Of a DNA stretch of 64,000 nucleotides, positions 55,058 to 63,742 are shown in pieces. This DNA is from Paraburkholderia sp. BCC1884 (GTDB lineage Bacteria > Pseudomonadota > Gammaproteobacteria > Burkholderiales > Burkholderiaceae). The notes beneath the pieces are model-generated. The model searched no databases and was not told the origin of the DNA. It saw only the letters and a program-made list of their open reading frames with translations. The DNA lies in NCBI RefSeq assembly GCF_900996225.1, contig NZ_CAAJGL010000101.1, positions 310,001 through 374,000 on the forward strand. The letters are read 5' to 3'. Both the position numbers and the translations under genes were made by a program. Each line of letters opens with the position of its first letter. The stretch's first letter is position 1.

Positions 55058-56206
55058 CTAATGGCGATCAACCCACTTCAGTCCAACCAACCCCAGCACC
55101 AGATAAACCAACCCTGGCGTAGCCGCAGTCAAAGGCGCAGGCCAGGTATTCAACGTGCCGATATGAGAAAACAGCGTATTGAACAGCTGAAAACTCATCC
55201 CCAGCATAATCCCGCCGAACACCTTCACCCCCACCACACCTGCCCGCGTATGCAAATACGCAAACGGCAACGACAACACCAGCATCACGAACACCGCAAA
55301 CGGATACAACAGCTTGCGCCACAGCGCAATTTCATACCGCTGCGTATCCTGATGATTCTCGGTCAAATGCTGGATGTACCGGAACAGATTGAACATCGAC
55401 ATCCGGTCCGGCGACACCAGCAGCACCGACAAAATCTGCGGCGTCAATTCCGAGCGCAGCGAATACTCCGGCAACGTCACCTGCTTCGCGCGATACACCG
55501 GGTTCAATGCATCGGCCGGCGTCCCCGGAGGAGGGGGCACATCGATCAACTGTGTATCCGTCACATCCGTCAATTGCCAATGTCCCGGGGGCTGATACTT
55601 GCCACTCTTCGCGATCCGCACATTCGAGAGCCGGAACTTCGAATCGAATTCGTAAATTCGCACGTTGCTGATCGTCGCGTCGGGCTTCAGCTCGCCGACG
55701 TTCACGAAGCGCGTCACCTGCTCACCGTCGGCGCGCGCGGTCAGCGTGTCTTTCACCCACACACCGGATTGAAAGTTACTCGACACCGACGAGCCCAACG
55801 CCTCCAACCGCACCCGCTCCGACAATTGATCCGTATACGGACCCACCACTTCGCCGATGATGTACGTGAGAAACACCAGCGGAATACCGATCTTCAATAG
55901 CGAGCGCAGCGCCTGATTCGTCGCGAGACCGGACACCCGGAAAATCGTGTACTCGGAGTTCGCCGCCATTTGCGCGAACACATAGATCGCGCTGATCAGC
56001 GCCGCCACCGGAATGATTTCGTAGAAACGCGACGGCGTCTGCAAGGCGACCCGCAGCACGGCGTACTGAAACTTGTAGTTACCGTGCCCAACCGAATTCA
56101 GTTCGTTAATCAGGTCGAAGAAGAAAAACAGACCCGAAAACGCAAACAGAATGAAGACGAACGTGAGATAGATCTGACGCGCGAAGTACCGTTCATAGAT
56201 TCGCAT
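55058..56206 (-). CDS. lptG: LPS export ABC transporter permease LptG
   Basis: A 382-residue YjgP/YjgQ-family protein. Six membrane helices, three at each end (starting IYERYFARQIYLTFVFILFAF), bracket a periplasmic beta-jellyroll of about 170 residues. It extracts LPS from the inner membrane together with LptF and the ATPase LptB and hands it to LptC/LptA. Only 3 bp separate it from lptF, so they form an operon; cbiX follows. Confidence 0.94.
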   Translation of the reverse strand: MRIYERYFARQIYLTFVFILFAFSGLFFFFDLINELNSVGHGNYKFQYAVLRVALQTPSRFYEIIPVAALISAIYVFAQMAANSEYTIFRVSGLATNQALRSLLKIGIPLVFLTYIIGEVVGPYTDQLSERVRLEALGSSVSSNFQSGVWVKDTLTARADGEQVTRFVNVGELKPDATISNVRIYEFDSKFRLSNVRIAKSGKYQPPGHWQLTDVTDTQLIDVPPPPGTPADALNPVYRAKQVTLPEYSLRSELTPQILSVLLVSPDRMSMFNLFRYIQHLTENHQDTQRYEIALWRKLLYPFAVFVMLVLSLPFAYLHTRAGVVGVKVFGGIMLGMSFQLFNTLFSHIGTLNTWPAPLTAATPGLVYLVLGLVGLKWVDRH

Positions 56207-56209
56207 CGG

Positions 56210-57307
56210 TCAGGCTCCCTGCGAGCGGCGGAACATCGCACGCGTAAAGAGCGGCCGGTTGCGCACGCGCAGCCAGAAGATGAATGCGACGATTGCCGCG
56301 ACGACGATATGCAGGCCCACGAGTCCCACTCCAAACGACATCTTGCCTTGCTCGATCCACGACTGCACCACGTTCAACAGATTCGAATACGTCAGATAGA
56401 TCAGCACGGCCATGACCAGATTGATCGTGCGACTGCGCCGCGGGTTCTGGTGGGCCAGCGGAATGGCAAGCAGCATCAGATTGATTGCGATGAGCGGCAA
56501 GCCCATGCGCCAGGCGAATTCGGCGAGGTTGTCGTCGGTCGGATTGCGCAGTAGCGCGAGCGTCGGCGTGCCGGTGGTGGTGGGCGTATTGATCACGGGC
56601 TGGCTCTGGATCTTCACACCATAGCGCTCGAATTCCATGATGCGGAAATCGGGGTGCCCCGGCTCGCCGTCATAGCGCCGGCCGTTTTCCAGCACGACGA
56701 AGCGGTCGCCGTTCTTGTGCGTCTCGGTGTGTCCGAACTTCGACACCACCACGTTGACCTTGCCGTTCTCCGTGCTGGTCACGAACACGTTTTCCACCTG
56801 GCCCTGGTCAGGCGACATCTTTTCGATGAAGAACACGCGATGGCTCGTGGCCGACTCGCGGAACTGGCCAGGCGCGAGCAGCGAGACCTCGTCGCGTTGC
56901 TGGAATCGCGCGCGGATCAGCTTGCTCTGCTGGTTCGACCACGGCCAGCCGACGAATACGAAGAACATGATGAGGATGATGATCGGCGTGGCAAAAATAC
57001 CGATCGGCTTGATGAATTGGGTCAGACTGACACCCGAGGACAGCCACACGACCATCTCGGAGTCTTTGTACCAGCGGGTCAGGACGAACAGGATCGACAC
57101 GAACAGGGTCGCGACGAGCATGATGGCCAGGTAACCGATCACGGTGAGGCCGATCAGGACCAGCACGTCGCGCGGGTCGATCTCGCCTGAGGCCGCGAAA
57201 CCGACGATGCGAATCATCATCGTGGTCAGCACGAGCGTGAGGAGAACCATGAACACGGCACCAGCCGTATACGCGAGTTCGCGCTGGAGGGAGCGTTCGA
57301 AGATCAT
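56210..57307 (-). CDS. lptF: LPS export ABC transporter permease LptF
   Basis: A 365-residue YjgP/YjgQ-family permease starting MIFERSLQRELAYTAGAVFMVLL, the LptF type. Helices lie at both ends, with a periplasmic domain at about residues 120-260 and a C-terminal YLTYSNLLNVVQSWIEQG segment. Partner of LptG in the LptB2FG machine at the inner membrane. It diverges from pepA across 137 bp, an arrangement seen in many proteobacteria. Confidence 0.94.
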   Translation of the reverse strand: MIFERSLQRELAYTAGAVFMVLLTLVLTTMMIRIVGFAASGEIDPRDVLVLIGLTVIGYLAIMLVATLFVSILFVLTRWYKDSEMVVWLSSGVSLTQFIKPIGIFATPIIILIMFFVFVGWPWSNQQSKLIRARFQQRDEVSLLAPGQFRESATSHRVFFIEKMSPDQGQVENVFVTSTENGKVNVVVSKFGHTETHKNGDRFVVLENGRRYDGEPGHPDFRIMEFERYGVKIQSQPVINTPTTTGTPTLALLRNPTDDNLAEFAWRMGLPLIAINLMLLAIPLAHQNPRRSRTINLVMAVLIYLTYSNLLNVVQSWIEQGKMSFGVGLVGLHIVVAAIVAFIFWLRVRNRPLFTRAMFRRSQGA

Positions 57308-57444
57308 TATTGATGATGAGAGGGGGCGCTCTCAGTGGCGCACGGGTTGGTTCCCGTCACACCTCCGGTGCAGCCGCCGCGGGAAAAATAGCGGATAATT
57401 GCGGCTTTCATCCTAAGCCCAGATTTTATCCGAGGACAAGCGCG

Positions 57445-58956
57445 ATGGACTTTAGCATAAAAGCCTGTGATTGGACCAAAGGCTCGTCAAACGGTTTCCT
57501 GACAGGGAAATCGGATTGCATCGTAATCGGCATCTTCGAGTCGCAGACGCTTTCAGGCGCGGCGCTCGAGATCGACGAGGCCACCCGTGGCCTGCTGACC
57601 CGCATCATCAAGGCCGGCGACATGGACGGCAAAGCCGGCACCACGCTGTTCCTGCACGAAGTCTCGGGTATCGGCGCGTCGCGCGTGCTGCTCGTCGGCC
57701 TCGGCAAGCAAGACGCTTTCAGCCAGAAAGCCTACGGCGACGCCGTGCGCTCCGCATGGCGCGCGCTGCTCGCCACCAAGGTCGTGCAGGTCACCTTCAC
57801 GCTGGCCCAACTGCCGATCCTCGAACGCACGGCCGATTGGGGCGTGCGCGCCGCGATCCTCGCGCTGCGCGAGCTGACCTACAAATTCACGCAGATGAAG
57901 AGCAAGCCGGACAACGCGGCTCGCGCGCTCAAGCGCATCGTCTTCAGCGTCAACGGCGGCGACGAGAAGGCCGCCAAGGTCAGCGCGAAGCAGGGCGCAG
58001 CGCTGGCCAACGGCATGGACCTCACGCGCGACCTCGGCAACCTGCCGAGCAACGTCTGCACGCCGACGTACCTCGCGACGACCGCCAGGAAGCTCGCCAA
58101 AGACTGGAAGCTGAAGGTCGAAGTGCTGGGCGAGAAACAGTGCGAAGCGCTCAAGATGGGCTCGTTCCTGTCGGTCACGGCCGGGTCGGTCGAACCGGCT
58201 CAGTTCATCGTGCTGCAGTACCAGGGCGGCGCGGCGAAAGCGGCGCCGGTGGTGCTGGTCGGCAAGGGCGTGACGTTCGACACGGGCGGCATTTCGCTCA
58301 AGCCGGGCGAAGGCATGGACGAGATGAAGTACGACATGTGCGGCGCCGGTTCGGTGCTGGGCACGTTGCGCGCCGTCGCGGAAATGGGCCTGAAAATCAA
58401 CGTGGTGGGCATCATTCCGGCGGTCGAGAACATGCCGTCGGCCACCGCCACCAAGCCGGGCGACGTCGTCACCAGCATGAAGGGCCTGACGATCGAAGTG
58501 CTGAACACGGACGCCGAAGGCCGGCTGATCCTGTGCGACGCGCTCACCTACGCCGAGCGCTTCAAGCCGGCCGCCGTGATCGATATCGCCACGCTCACCG
58601 GCGCCTGCATCATTGCGCTGGGTCACCACAACAGCGGCCTGTTCTCGAAAGACGACGCGCTGGCGGGCGAGTTGCTCGACGCCTCGCGTGAAGCCTCCGA
58701 CCCGGCCTGGCGCATGCCGCTCGACGACGAGTATCAGGACCAGCTCAAGTCGAACTTCGCGGACCTCGCCAACATCGGCGGACGTCCGGCGGGCAGCGTG
58801 ACGGCCGCGTGCTTCCTGTCGCGTTTCACGGAAGCGTATCCGTGGGCGCACCTGGATATCGCCGGCACCGCGTGGAAGAGCGGCGCGGCGAAGGGGGCCA
58901 CGGGCCGTCCGGTACCGTTGCTCGCGCAGTTCCTGATCGACCGCGCCGCGCAATGA
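57445..58956 (+). CDS. pepA: Leucyl aminopeptidase (M17)
   Basis: 503 residues from the ATG at 57445 with GAGGA upstream. The C-terminal catalytic domain has the two-zinc site: Lys274, Asp279 (GKGVTFDTGG), Asp297 and the signature NTDAEGRL at 354-361 (Asp356, Glu358, Arg360). It is a cytosolic hexameric aminopeptidase; in E. coli it also acts as a DNA-binding protein in Xer recombination. The upstream in-frame extension to 57310 is not PepA-like. holC follows 64 bp later. Confidence 0.96.
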   Translation: MDFSIKACDWTKGSSNGFLTGKSDCIVIGIFESQTLSGAALEIDEATRGLLTRIIKAGDMDGKAGTTLFLHEVSGIGASRVLLVGLGKQDAFSQKAYGDAVRSAWRALLATKVVQVTFTLAQLPILERTADWGVRAAILALRELTYKFTQMKSKPDNAARALKRIVFSVNGGDEKAAKVSAKQGAALANGMDLTRDLGNLPSNVCTPTYLATTARKLAKDWKLKVEVLGEKQCEALKMGSFLSVTAGSVEPAQFIVLQYQGGAAKAAPVVLVGKGVTFDTGGISLKPGEGMDEMKYDMCGAGSVLGTLRAVAEMGLKINVVGIIPAVENMPSATATKPGDVVTSMKGLTIEVLNTDAEGRLILCDALTYAERFKPAAVIDIATLTGACIIALGHHNSGLFSKDDALAGELLDASREASDPAWRMPLDDEYQDQLKSNFADLANIGGRPAGSVTAACFLSRFTEAYPWAHLDIAGTAWKSGAAKGATGRPVPLLAQFLIDRAAQ

Positions 58957-59020
58957 CGCATTGCAGTAAAGTTGCAGGCCCGGTGGTCAGGGCACACGCA
59001 GACTCACCGCCGAGCCGCCG

Positions 59021-59437
59021 ATGACGAGAATCGATTTTCACTCGAACGTCGGCGACTCGCTGCTGTATGCGTGCCGCCTGATTCGCAAGGCGTATCAGGC
59101 GGGCCAGCCGACCATCGTGCTGGCCGAGCCCGAGCGCCTGCGGGCCTTCGACGAGCAGTTGTGGACGTTCTCGCCACTCGACTTCGTGCCGCATTGCATG
59201 GCGGGCACGTCGCTCGCCGCGCAAACGCCGATCGTGCTGGCGTCGAACCTCGATGAGGTGCCGCACCATCAGGTGCTGCTCAACCTGGGCGCCACGGTGC
59301 CGGCGCAATTCGCGCGCTTCGAAAGATTGCTCGAAGTGGTCGGTAACGCACCAGACGAACTCGCTGCGGGCCGCGAACGCTATCGCTTCTATCGCGATCG
59401 CGGCTATGCTTTAAACAACTACAAGCAAGGCAGCTAG
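59021..59437 (+). CDS. holC: DNA polymerase III chi subunit
   Basis: 138 residues of the HolC family: TRIDFHSNVGDSLLYACRLIRKAYQ at the N-terminus and the SPLDFVPHCMAG and DRGYALNNYK motifs. Chi links the clamp loader to SSB at the replication fork. The pepA-holC pairing is widespread in gammaproteobacteria and betaproteobacteria and supports both calls. Confidence 0.94.
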   Translation: MTRIDFHSNVGDSLLYACRLIRKAYQAGQPTIVLAEPERLRAFDEQLWTFSPLDFVPHCMAGTSLAAQTPIVLASNLDEVPHHQVLLNLGATVPAQFARFERLLEVVGNAPDELAAGRERYRFYRDRGYALNNYKQGS

Positions 59438-59526
59438 ATTTTCAGGGCGTGTGCGTCGTGCCTGATCCGATCTGACGGATACGGCGCTCGGCCTGCCTTG
59501 CTTCGACTCAAACACGGAGAGTGCAC

Positions 59527-60291
59527 GTGTCCGATACCAACGAAGATTCGATCCCGGTTCTGCACGAGATTCTCGTACCGGGGAGTCGCGCAGACGCGCG
59601 TCAGGCGCCAGGCGGCCTGAGCGCGGAAGACGCTGCGGTCAGGCGCGAACCGAGTTTCGGCACGGAGCCTTTGCTGGCGCCGGAGCCGCTCGACGAAAAC
59701 GAGCCGGGGCTGGCGCAGGAGCCCTTGCGTATGCACGATTCGGAGCTGGCGGCGGAGCCCGAGCTGGCGCCTCAGCCGGTCCTCACGGCCGAGCAGATGC
59801 TGGCGCCCGAGCCGGTGATTGCACCGGAGCCCGCGCCGCATCCTGCATCCGCTCACGCGCAGGAAGCCGCGCACGCGGCGGACCCTCATCATCCGAAGAA
59901 ACGTTCGCGCGCCCAGCATGCTGCCGATGCGAAGCAGACGCACGACGATTTGCCGTCGGCGGGCGTGTTTGACCGGCACGAGCCGCATGCGCCGCTCGAA
60001 GCGGGCGCGACCGTCCCGCCGGATATCGCGCGTGAAGAACCCGGCATACCCCAGTTGAGTCTCGACGCCGATGTCATCGCCGAACGCCTGCGCGGGCGGT
60101 TTGCGGGTTTTCTGACGGGCGAGGGGCGCGGCATCATCGAGGCGCGTTGCCGCGATGCCTTGCAGGAGCACACCACCTGGCTCGTCAACCAGATCACGCG
60201 CGAAGTGGCGATGACGCTGGAAACCGAAATGACCGGCTGGGTGCGCGAAGCGGTAGAGGAAGAGATCGCGCGCCGTTCAGGTCGCGTCTGA
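59527..60291 (+). CDS. DUF2486 protein with low-complexity Glu/Pro/Ala segment
   Basis: 254 residues from GTG 59527, with GGAGA six bases upstream; an in-frame GTG at 59521 sits against that ribosome site and is less suitable. The N-terminus SDTNEDSIPVLHEILVPG is characteristic of DUF2486 proteins of Burkholderia. The middle (about 45-105) repeats APEP/EPxLA-like units and is probably disordered. The last 75 residues are helical, with IAERLRGRFAGFL and TREVAMTLETEMTGWV. No catalytic motif; function unknown. It follows holC by 89 bp. Confidence 0.82.
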   Translation: MSDTNEDSIPVLHEILVPGSRADARQAPGGLSAEDAAVRREPSFGTEPLLAPEPLDENEPGLAQEPLRMHDSELAAEPELAPQPVLTAEQMLAPEPVIAPEPAPHPASAHAQEAAHAADPHHPKKRSRAQHAADAKQTHDDLPSAGVFDRHEPHAPLEAGATVPPDIAREEPGIPQLSLDADVIAERLRGRFAGFLTGEGRGIIEARCRDALQEHTTWLVNQITREVAMTLETEMTGWVREAVEEEIARRSGRV

Positions 60292-60377
60292 TCGTGTAGC
60301 GGGGCGCGCCTGTGTCGGCGCCTGCGCTGGGCGCTGCAAGCACAGCGCTCGCCGCTCGCCTGAATGCGCCTCGCGCG

Positions 60378-60719
60378 CTACTTGAGCGACAACACCCAGT
60401 TGGCCAGCGTGGCCGCCTGATCGGGCGTGAGCTGCGTGTTGGCGGGCATCGGCACCGGGCCCCAGACGCCCGCGCTGCCGTCCATGATCTTGTGCTTCAG
60501 ATAGTTGGCGGCGTCTTCACGGTCCGCATATTTAGCGGCTACATCATGTAGCGCCGGTCCCATGAAAGAACGCGTGACCGAGTGACAACTCATACAGTTC
60601 TGCTGCTGCGCAAGCGCGAGACCGGCTGCGGCCTCGGCATGCGCGGCCGGACTGCTCGAGCCGAGGATCGCGCCCAGCACACCGGCTGTTGCCAGTGCTG
60701 CAAACGACTTTGATTTCAT
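60378..60719 (-). CDS. Class I cytochrome c (c551/c552-like)
   Basis: 113 residues from the ATG at 60719. A signal peptide (FAALATAGVLGAILGSSSPAAHA) precedes a single c-type heme site C-M-S-C-H. The distal Met ligand is in PVPMPANTQLT, and the C-terminal helix ends TLANWVLSLK. It is a periplasmic electron carrier. An in-frame extension to 60944 lacks cytochrome features and runs through the divergent promoter region shared with the large effector-like gene. Confidence 0.93.
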   Translation of the reverse strand: MKSKSFAALATAGVLGAILGSSSPAAHAEAAAGLALAQQQNCMSCHSVTRSFMGPALHDVAAKYADREDAANYLKHKIMDGSAGVWGPVPMPANTQLTPDQAATLANWVLSLK

Positions 60720-60953
60720 TCTGGTCTCCGTCGGTGCAGATGCCCGACTCGTGGTGCACGCATTATAAAAGGAAAGGGGCGCGCGGTTTCCCGTCTGCTC
60801 CTTAGCGCTTTTACGTAGCACGTGCGGTGTCGTGGCGACGCTATCGTCGAGTACCACCTGCATTGCGGCCAAATTGGGTTTCATCATGCCTGGCCTCTGC
60901 GGCGGTTTTTCGTACGCGGAGATCCCCATGCCTGGATTGCCCATGGAGTCACG

Positions 60954-63650
60954 ATGACGATATCCACCGTTCGCAGCACCCCGCCCAGTCTGGTACTGGA
61001 TGAGCTGGCCGGGCCTGGTGCCGTTCCGCCCGTCGGTCGAAATACCGATTCGGCGGCCGCAATGACAGCGAGATCAGGCCCGCAGGTGCGGGACCTGCAG
61101 GCCGCGCTTCAGGAGAGCGCTATCCCGTCGGCCATGCGCCTCGCAGCCTCCGATGCCGCGTTGCTGCGCTCTCGCAGGACCCCACCCCCTCCGGTGACGA
61201 TCCGACCTGATGCAGGGCAAACATTCAACGCCTACGACGGGCCCGCGACGAAACACGACCGCATTACCATGAGGGTCTTGTCGCGCGCGGCTGGGCAGCC
61301 AGACGCGCTGCGGAGCACCTGTTGCGGACTGGTGTACAGCAATTTCTACATGGTGGCGACTGGCAAAGCGCCCAACCTGTTTGACATGAATGCGTTGATG
61401 CGTGAAAGCCTTGCCGATCCTTGGCTGAGACCGACCGCACTCGCCGCCATCAGACAGGTGCACCAGGACACGCAGAACGTTGCCGTTGCCGACACGCCGG
61501 GTTACATCGCGCGACGTGGTTCGTGGTCCATTCGAACCGGCCCGCAATTGCGTGACTCACTGGAATCCGAGTTCGGGCAGCGCCATAGTTCTGCAGATGG
61601 TCGCGGCAGCTACGAGACGACGATGATGCCGGTTCGCATGACTTTCCGGGACCCGCCTGTCAGCGCGCAGGACAGTAGCGTGACGTGCGGTCATGTGATC
61701 ATCGTGCAGCGGCTCAATCCGTCCGATCACTACCAGAACGACCGATACCAGATCTACGACCCCGCCTATGGCGCGTTCGAATATGCGAATTTCGAGCAGA
61801 CGGCTGCTGCTATGAATAGCCTTCTCGCGGAAGGTTATCCTGCGCTCGGCGGCATCGCTCGCCTGTTCGTTTTTCCGAACGATGCCGAGAACACCTACCG
61901 GTCGAATGACGGCACGAGCGCGCCACCTTCCCCCTTCGGCAATGTTTCGCTCGGCTCGCTGGACGAAGGCCCCGAACTGCAGGGCGCGCATTCGTTGGTG
62001 CTTCCACCCGTGAATTTGCCCGTGCCGGATGTGGCGCAGCCGCCTCGTTCGCCGCATGGCGATCTCAAGCGCGACGTGAGTGCAGAGCCGGATCGGCAAC
62101 CTTATGTGCTGTACCGCCCCTCGAACCGAACGCCCGACGAGATGCGTAAAGATCTCGGGTTCAGTCTCGAAGGCACGAGGCTGAACAACGTCAGTCTGGA
62201 TTTGCATAACTTTGCGCTGGCAGCCGATCCCGGCGCCACGGACGGCGGCGGCTACCTCGGCACGTTTCGCGACAGCGAGACGGCGAAGAACCGGTTGTCG
62301 TCACGTGAGCAGTCTGGTGGCTACCTCTATTACATCGCACCGAGCCCGAACATGGTCGACGTGCACGCGAGCCTTGGTCGGAGCGATCGCAGCCCGGCAA
62401 GTGATGAAGTCGCCGCGATGGGTCGCATCGATCTTGCGCAGGTGCGCGGCTGGAGCAAATTCGAGAACGGCAAGCTGGGTCCTTACGTGACCAACCCTGA
62501 CTACCGCTACGACATTTTCGATCACACCCGTACAGCGGGCGCACAACCCCAACTCGCGCACTTTTCTCCAGACGACCCAGCATGGATCGACGACGATCAC
62601 AAACCGTTCGTGGCGCAGAAGAGCGCCGGCGGGAATACGCGCTACGTGCCCAACGAGGACCCCGCACTCACCACGGCAGAGTTCTACCGGCGCTCGCTCG
62701 ACAAAGTCCACTACCTGGCCGACCAGTTGGCGAAAGGCGAGGATTATCGCGAGCCCGTGCATATCAAGCCGTACTTCAACAACGACGACGGCAAAGGCAA
62801 CACGAAGCTGAATTTTTACGACGGCAATGCTTATCCGTCGGTTGATTCGGCGTCGTCGGTCAACTCCCAGTATGAGTTCTCGTTTGGCGACGACGGCCGG
62901 ATTCACTCCTCGCATGATGACAGGCAGGTTCTGCGGATCGACAGGAGCGGCAATGCATATATCGGCAGCGTCCCCGAGGACCGCGCTAGCATGAACGGCG
63001 TGTTTGTCTACGATCCCGACAGCAGCGGACTGCTGCATGTCGAAGACCATAAGTGGCTGACGGAAGGCGTTGCTTCCTACCGGCCTTATGTTGCGTCACC
63101 GCAGGCGCGTAACGGTCAACTCGCCGCACGGCAGTCGTGGCGACTGGAAAACGACAAGGGGCAGGCAGTCTATCCGCCGTTGCCAAGCGCCGTCTTCAAG
63201 GACAATCCGGTTGCCACGTCGCAGCAACAATATCAGCTCTATCAGGACCCGGATTCAGCGTTGCCCACGGGCAGTACCCACTTTGTGACCGAGGTGGCCG
63301 GGATAGCCAATTCCGGTGGCGCTCAGGCCTTCATGCAATCCCAGCCTCCGTTCAGGGATGTGGCGCACGTCAGTAACTGGCTCACCGCACGCAACGCGGC
63401 ATGGCTTTTCCGCGACGGCCTGGTGGCGACCCCTGCGGCTTCGAGCCAGTTGGAGATTCGCACGATCGGCGGTACGCCCATCTGGCGCACGAGCGTCGAT
63501 CCCGTCTCTCACCAACTGCGATATGAGTCGCTGCAGGCTCGGGCGCTCACGTCGAACTTCGAGATTCCCGAGCCGATCTGGATGCGCATCATCGCGCAGC
63601 AGACGAGGTACACCGATCTCGAGAACCGCGCGTCGCATGTGTATATGTAG
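60954..63650 (+). CDS. Putative multidomain toxin/effector: papain-like protease region plus enterotoxin-A-type ADP-ribosyltransferase
   Basis: 898 residues from the ATG at 60954 (GGAG upstream). Residues 1-85 are Ser/Ala/Pro-rich with no Sec signal. Region 2 (about 90-305) has a Cys-His-Asp order: Cys123/124 in STCCGLVYSNFY, His247 in CGHVIIVQRL and Asp269 in YQIYDPAYGAFEY, resembling YopT/AvrPphB (C58). Region 3 (about 384-552) follows the cholera/heat-labile toxin A1 chain: VLYRPSNRTPDE (Arg388 = toxin Arg7), GGYLGTF (Ser61 becomes Gly436), YIAPSPNMVDVHASLG and SDEVAAMGRIDLAQVRGW (Glu485 = Glu112; Ser483 at Glu110). Residues 560-898 are unrecognised. No B subunit, immunity or secretion genes adjoin it. 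Confidence 0.7.
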   Translation: MTISTVRSTPPSLVLDELAGPGAVPPVGRNTDSAAAMTARSGPQVRDLQAALQESAIPSAMRLAASDAALLRSRRTPPPPVTIRPDAGQTFNAYDGPATKHDRITMRVLSRAAGQPDALRSTCCGLVYSNFYMVATGKAPNLFDMNALMRESLADPWLRPTALAAIRQVHQDTQNVAVADTPGYIARRGSWSIRTGPQLRDSLESEFGQRHSSADGRGSYETTMMPVRMTFRDPPVSAQDSSVTCGHVIIVQRLNPSDHYQNDRYQIYDPAYGAFEYANFEQTAAAMNSLLAEGYPALGGIARLFVFPNDAENTYRSNDGTSAPPSPFGNVSLGSLDEGPELQGAHSLVLPPVNLPVPDVAQPPRSPHGDLKRDVSAEPDRQPYVLYRPSNRTPDEMRKDLGFSLEGTRLNNVSLDLHNFALAADPGATDGGGYLGTFRDSETAKNRLSSREQSGGYLYYIAPSPNMVDVHASLGRSDRSPASDEVAAMGRIDLAQVRGWSKFENGKLGPYVTNPDYRYDIFDHTRTAGAQPQLAHFSPDDPAWIDDDHKPFVAQKSAGGNTRYVPNEDPALTTAEFYRRSLDKVHYLADQLAKGEDYREPVHIKPYFNNDDGKGNTKLNFYDGNAYPSVDSASSVNSQYEFSFGDDGRIHSSHDDRQVLRIDRSGNAYIGSVPEDRASMNGVFVYDPDSSGLLHVEDHKWLTEGVASYRPYVASPQARNGQLAARQSWRLENDKGQAVYPPLPSAVFKDNPVATSQQQYQLYQDPDSALPTGSTHFVTEVAGIANSGGAQAFMQSQPPFRDVAHVSNWLTARNAAWLFRDGLVATPAASSQLEIRTIGGTPIWRTSVDPVSHQLRYESLQARALTSNFEIPEPIWMRIIAQQTRYTDLENRASHVYM

Positions 63651-63742
63651 CCGACCGGCTTAAAGCCAGCAGGAGCCCGGCAGACGGAACGCTGCGGTTG
63701 CAGAGGCGTCCCGACTTCGCCGGGCTGGTCGTGCCCGACACT

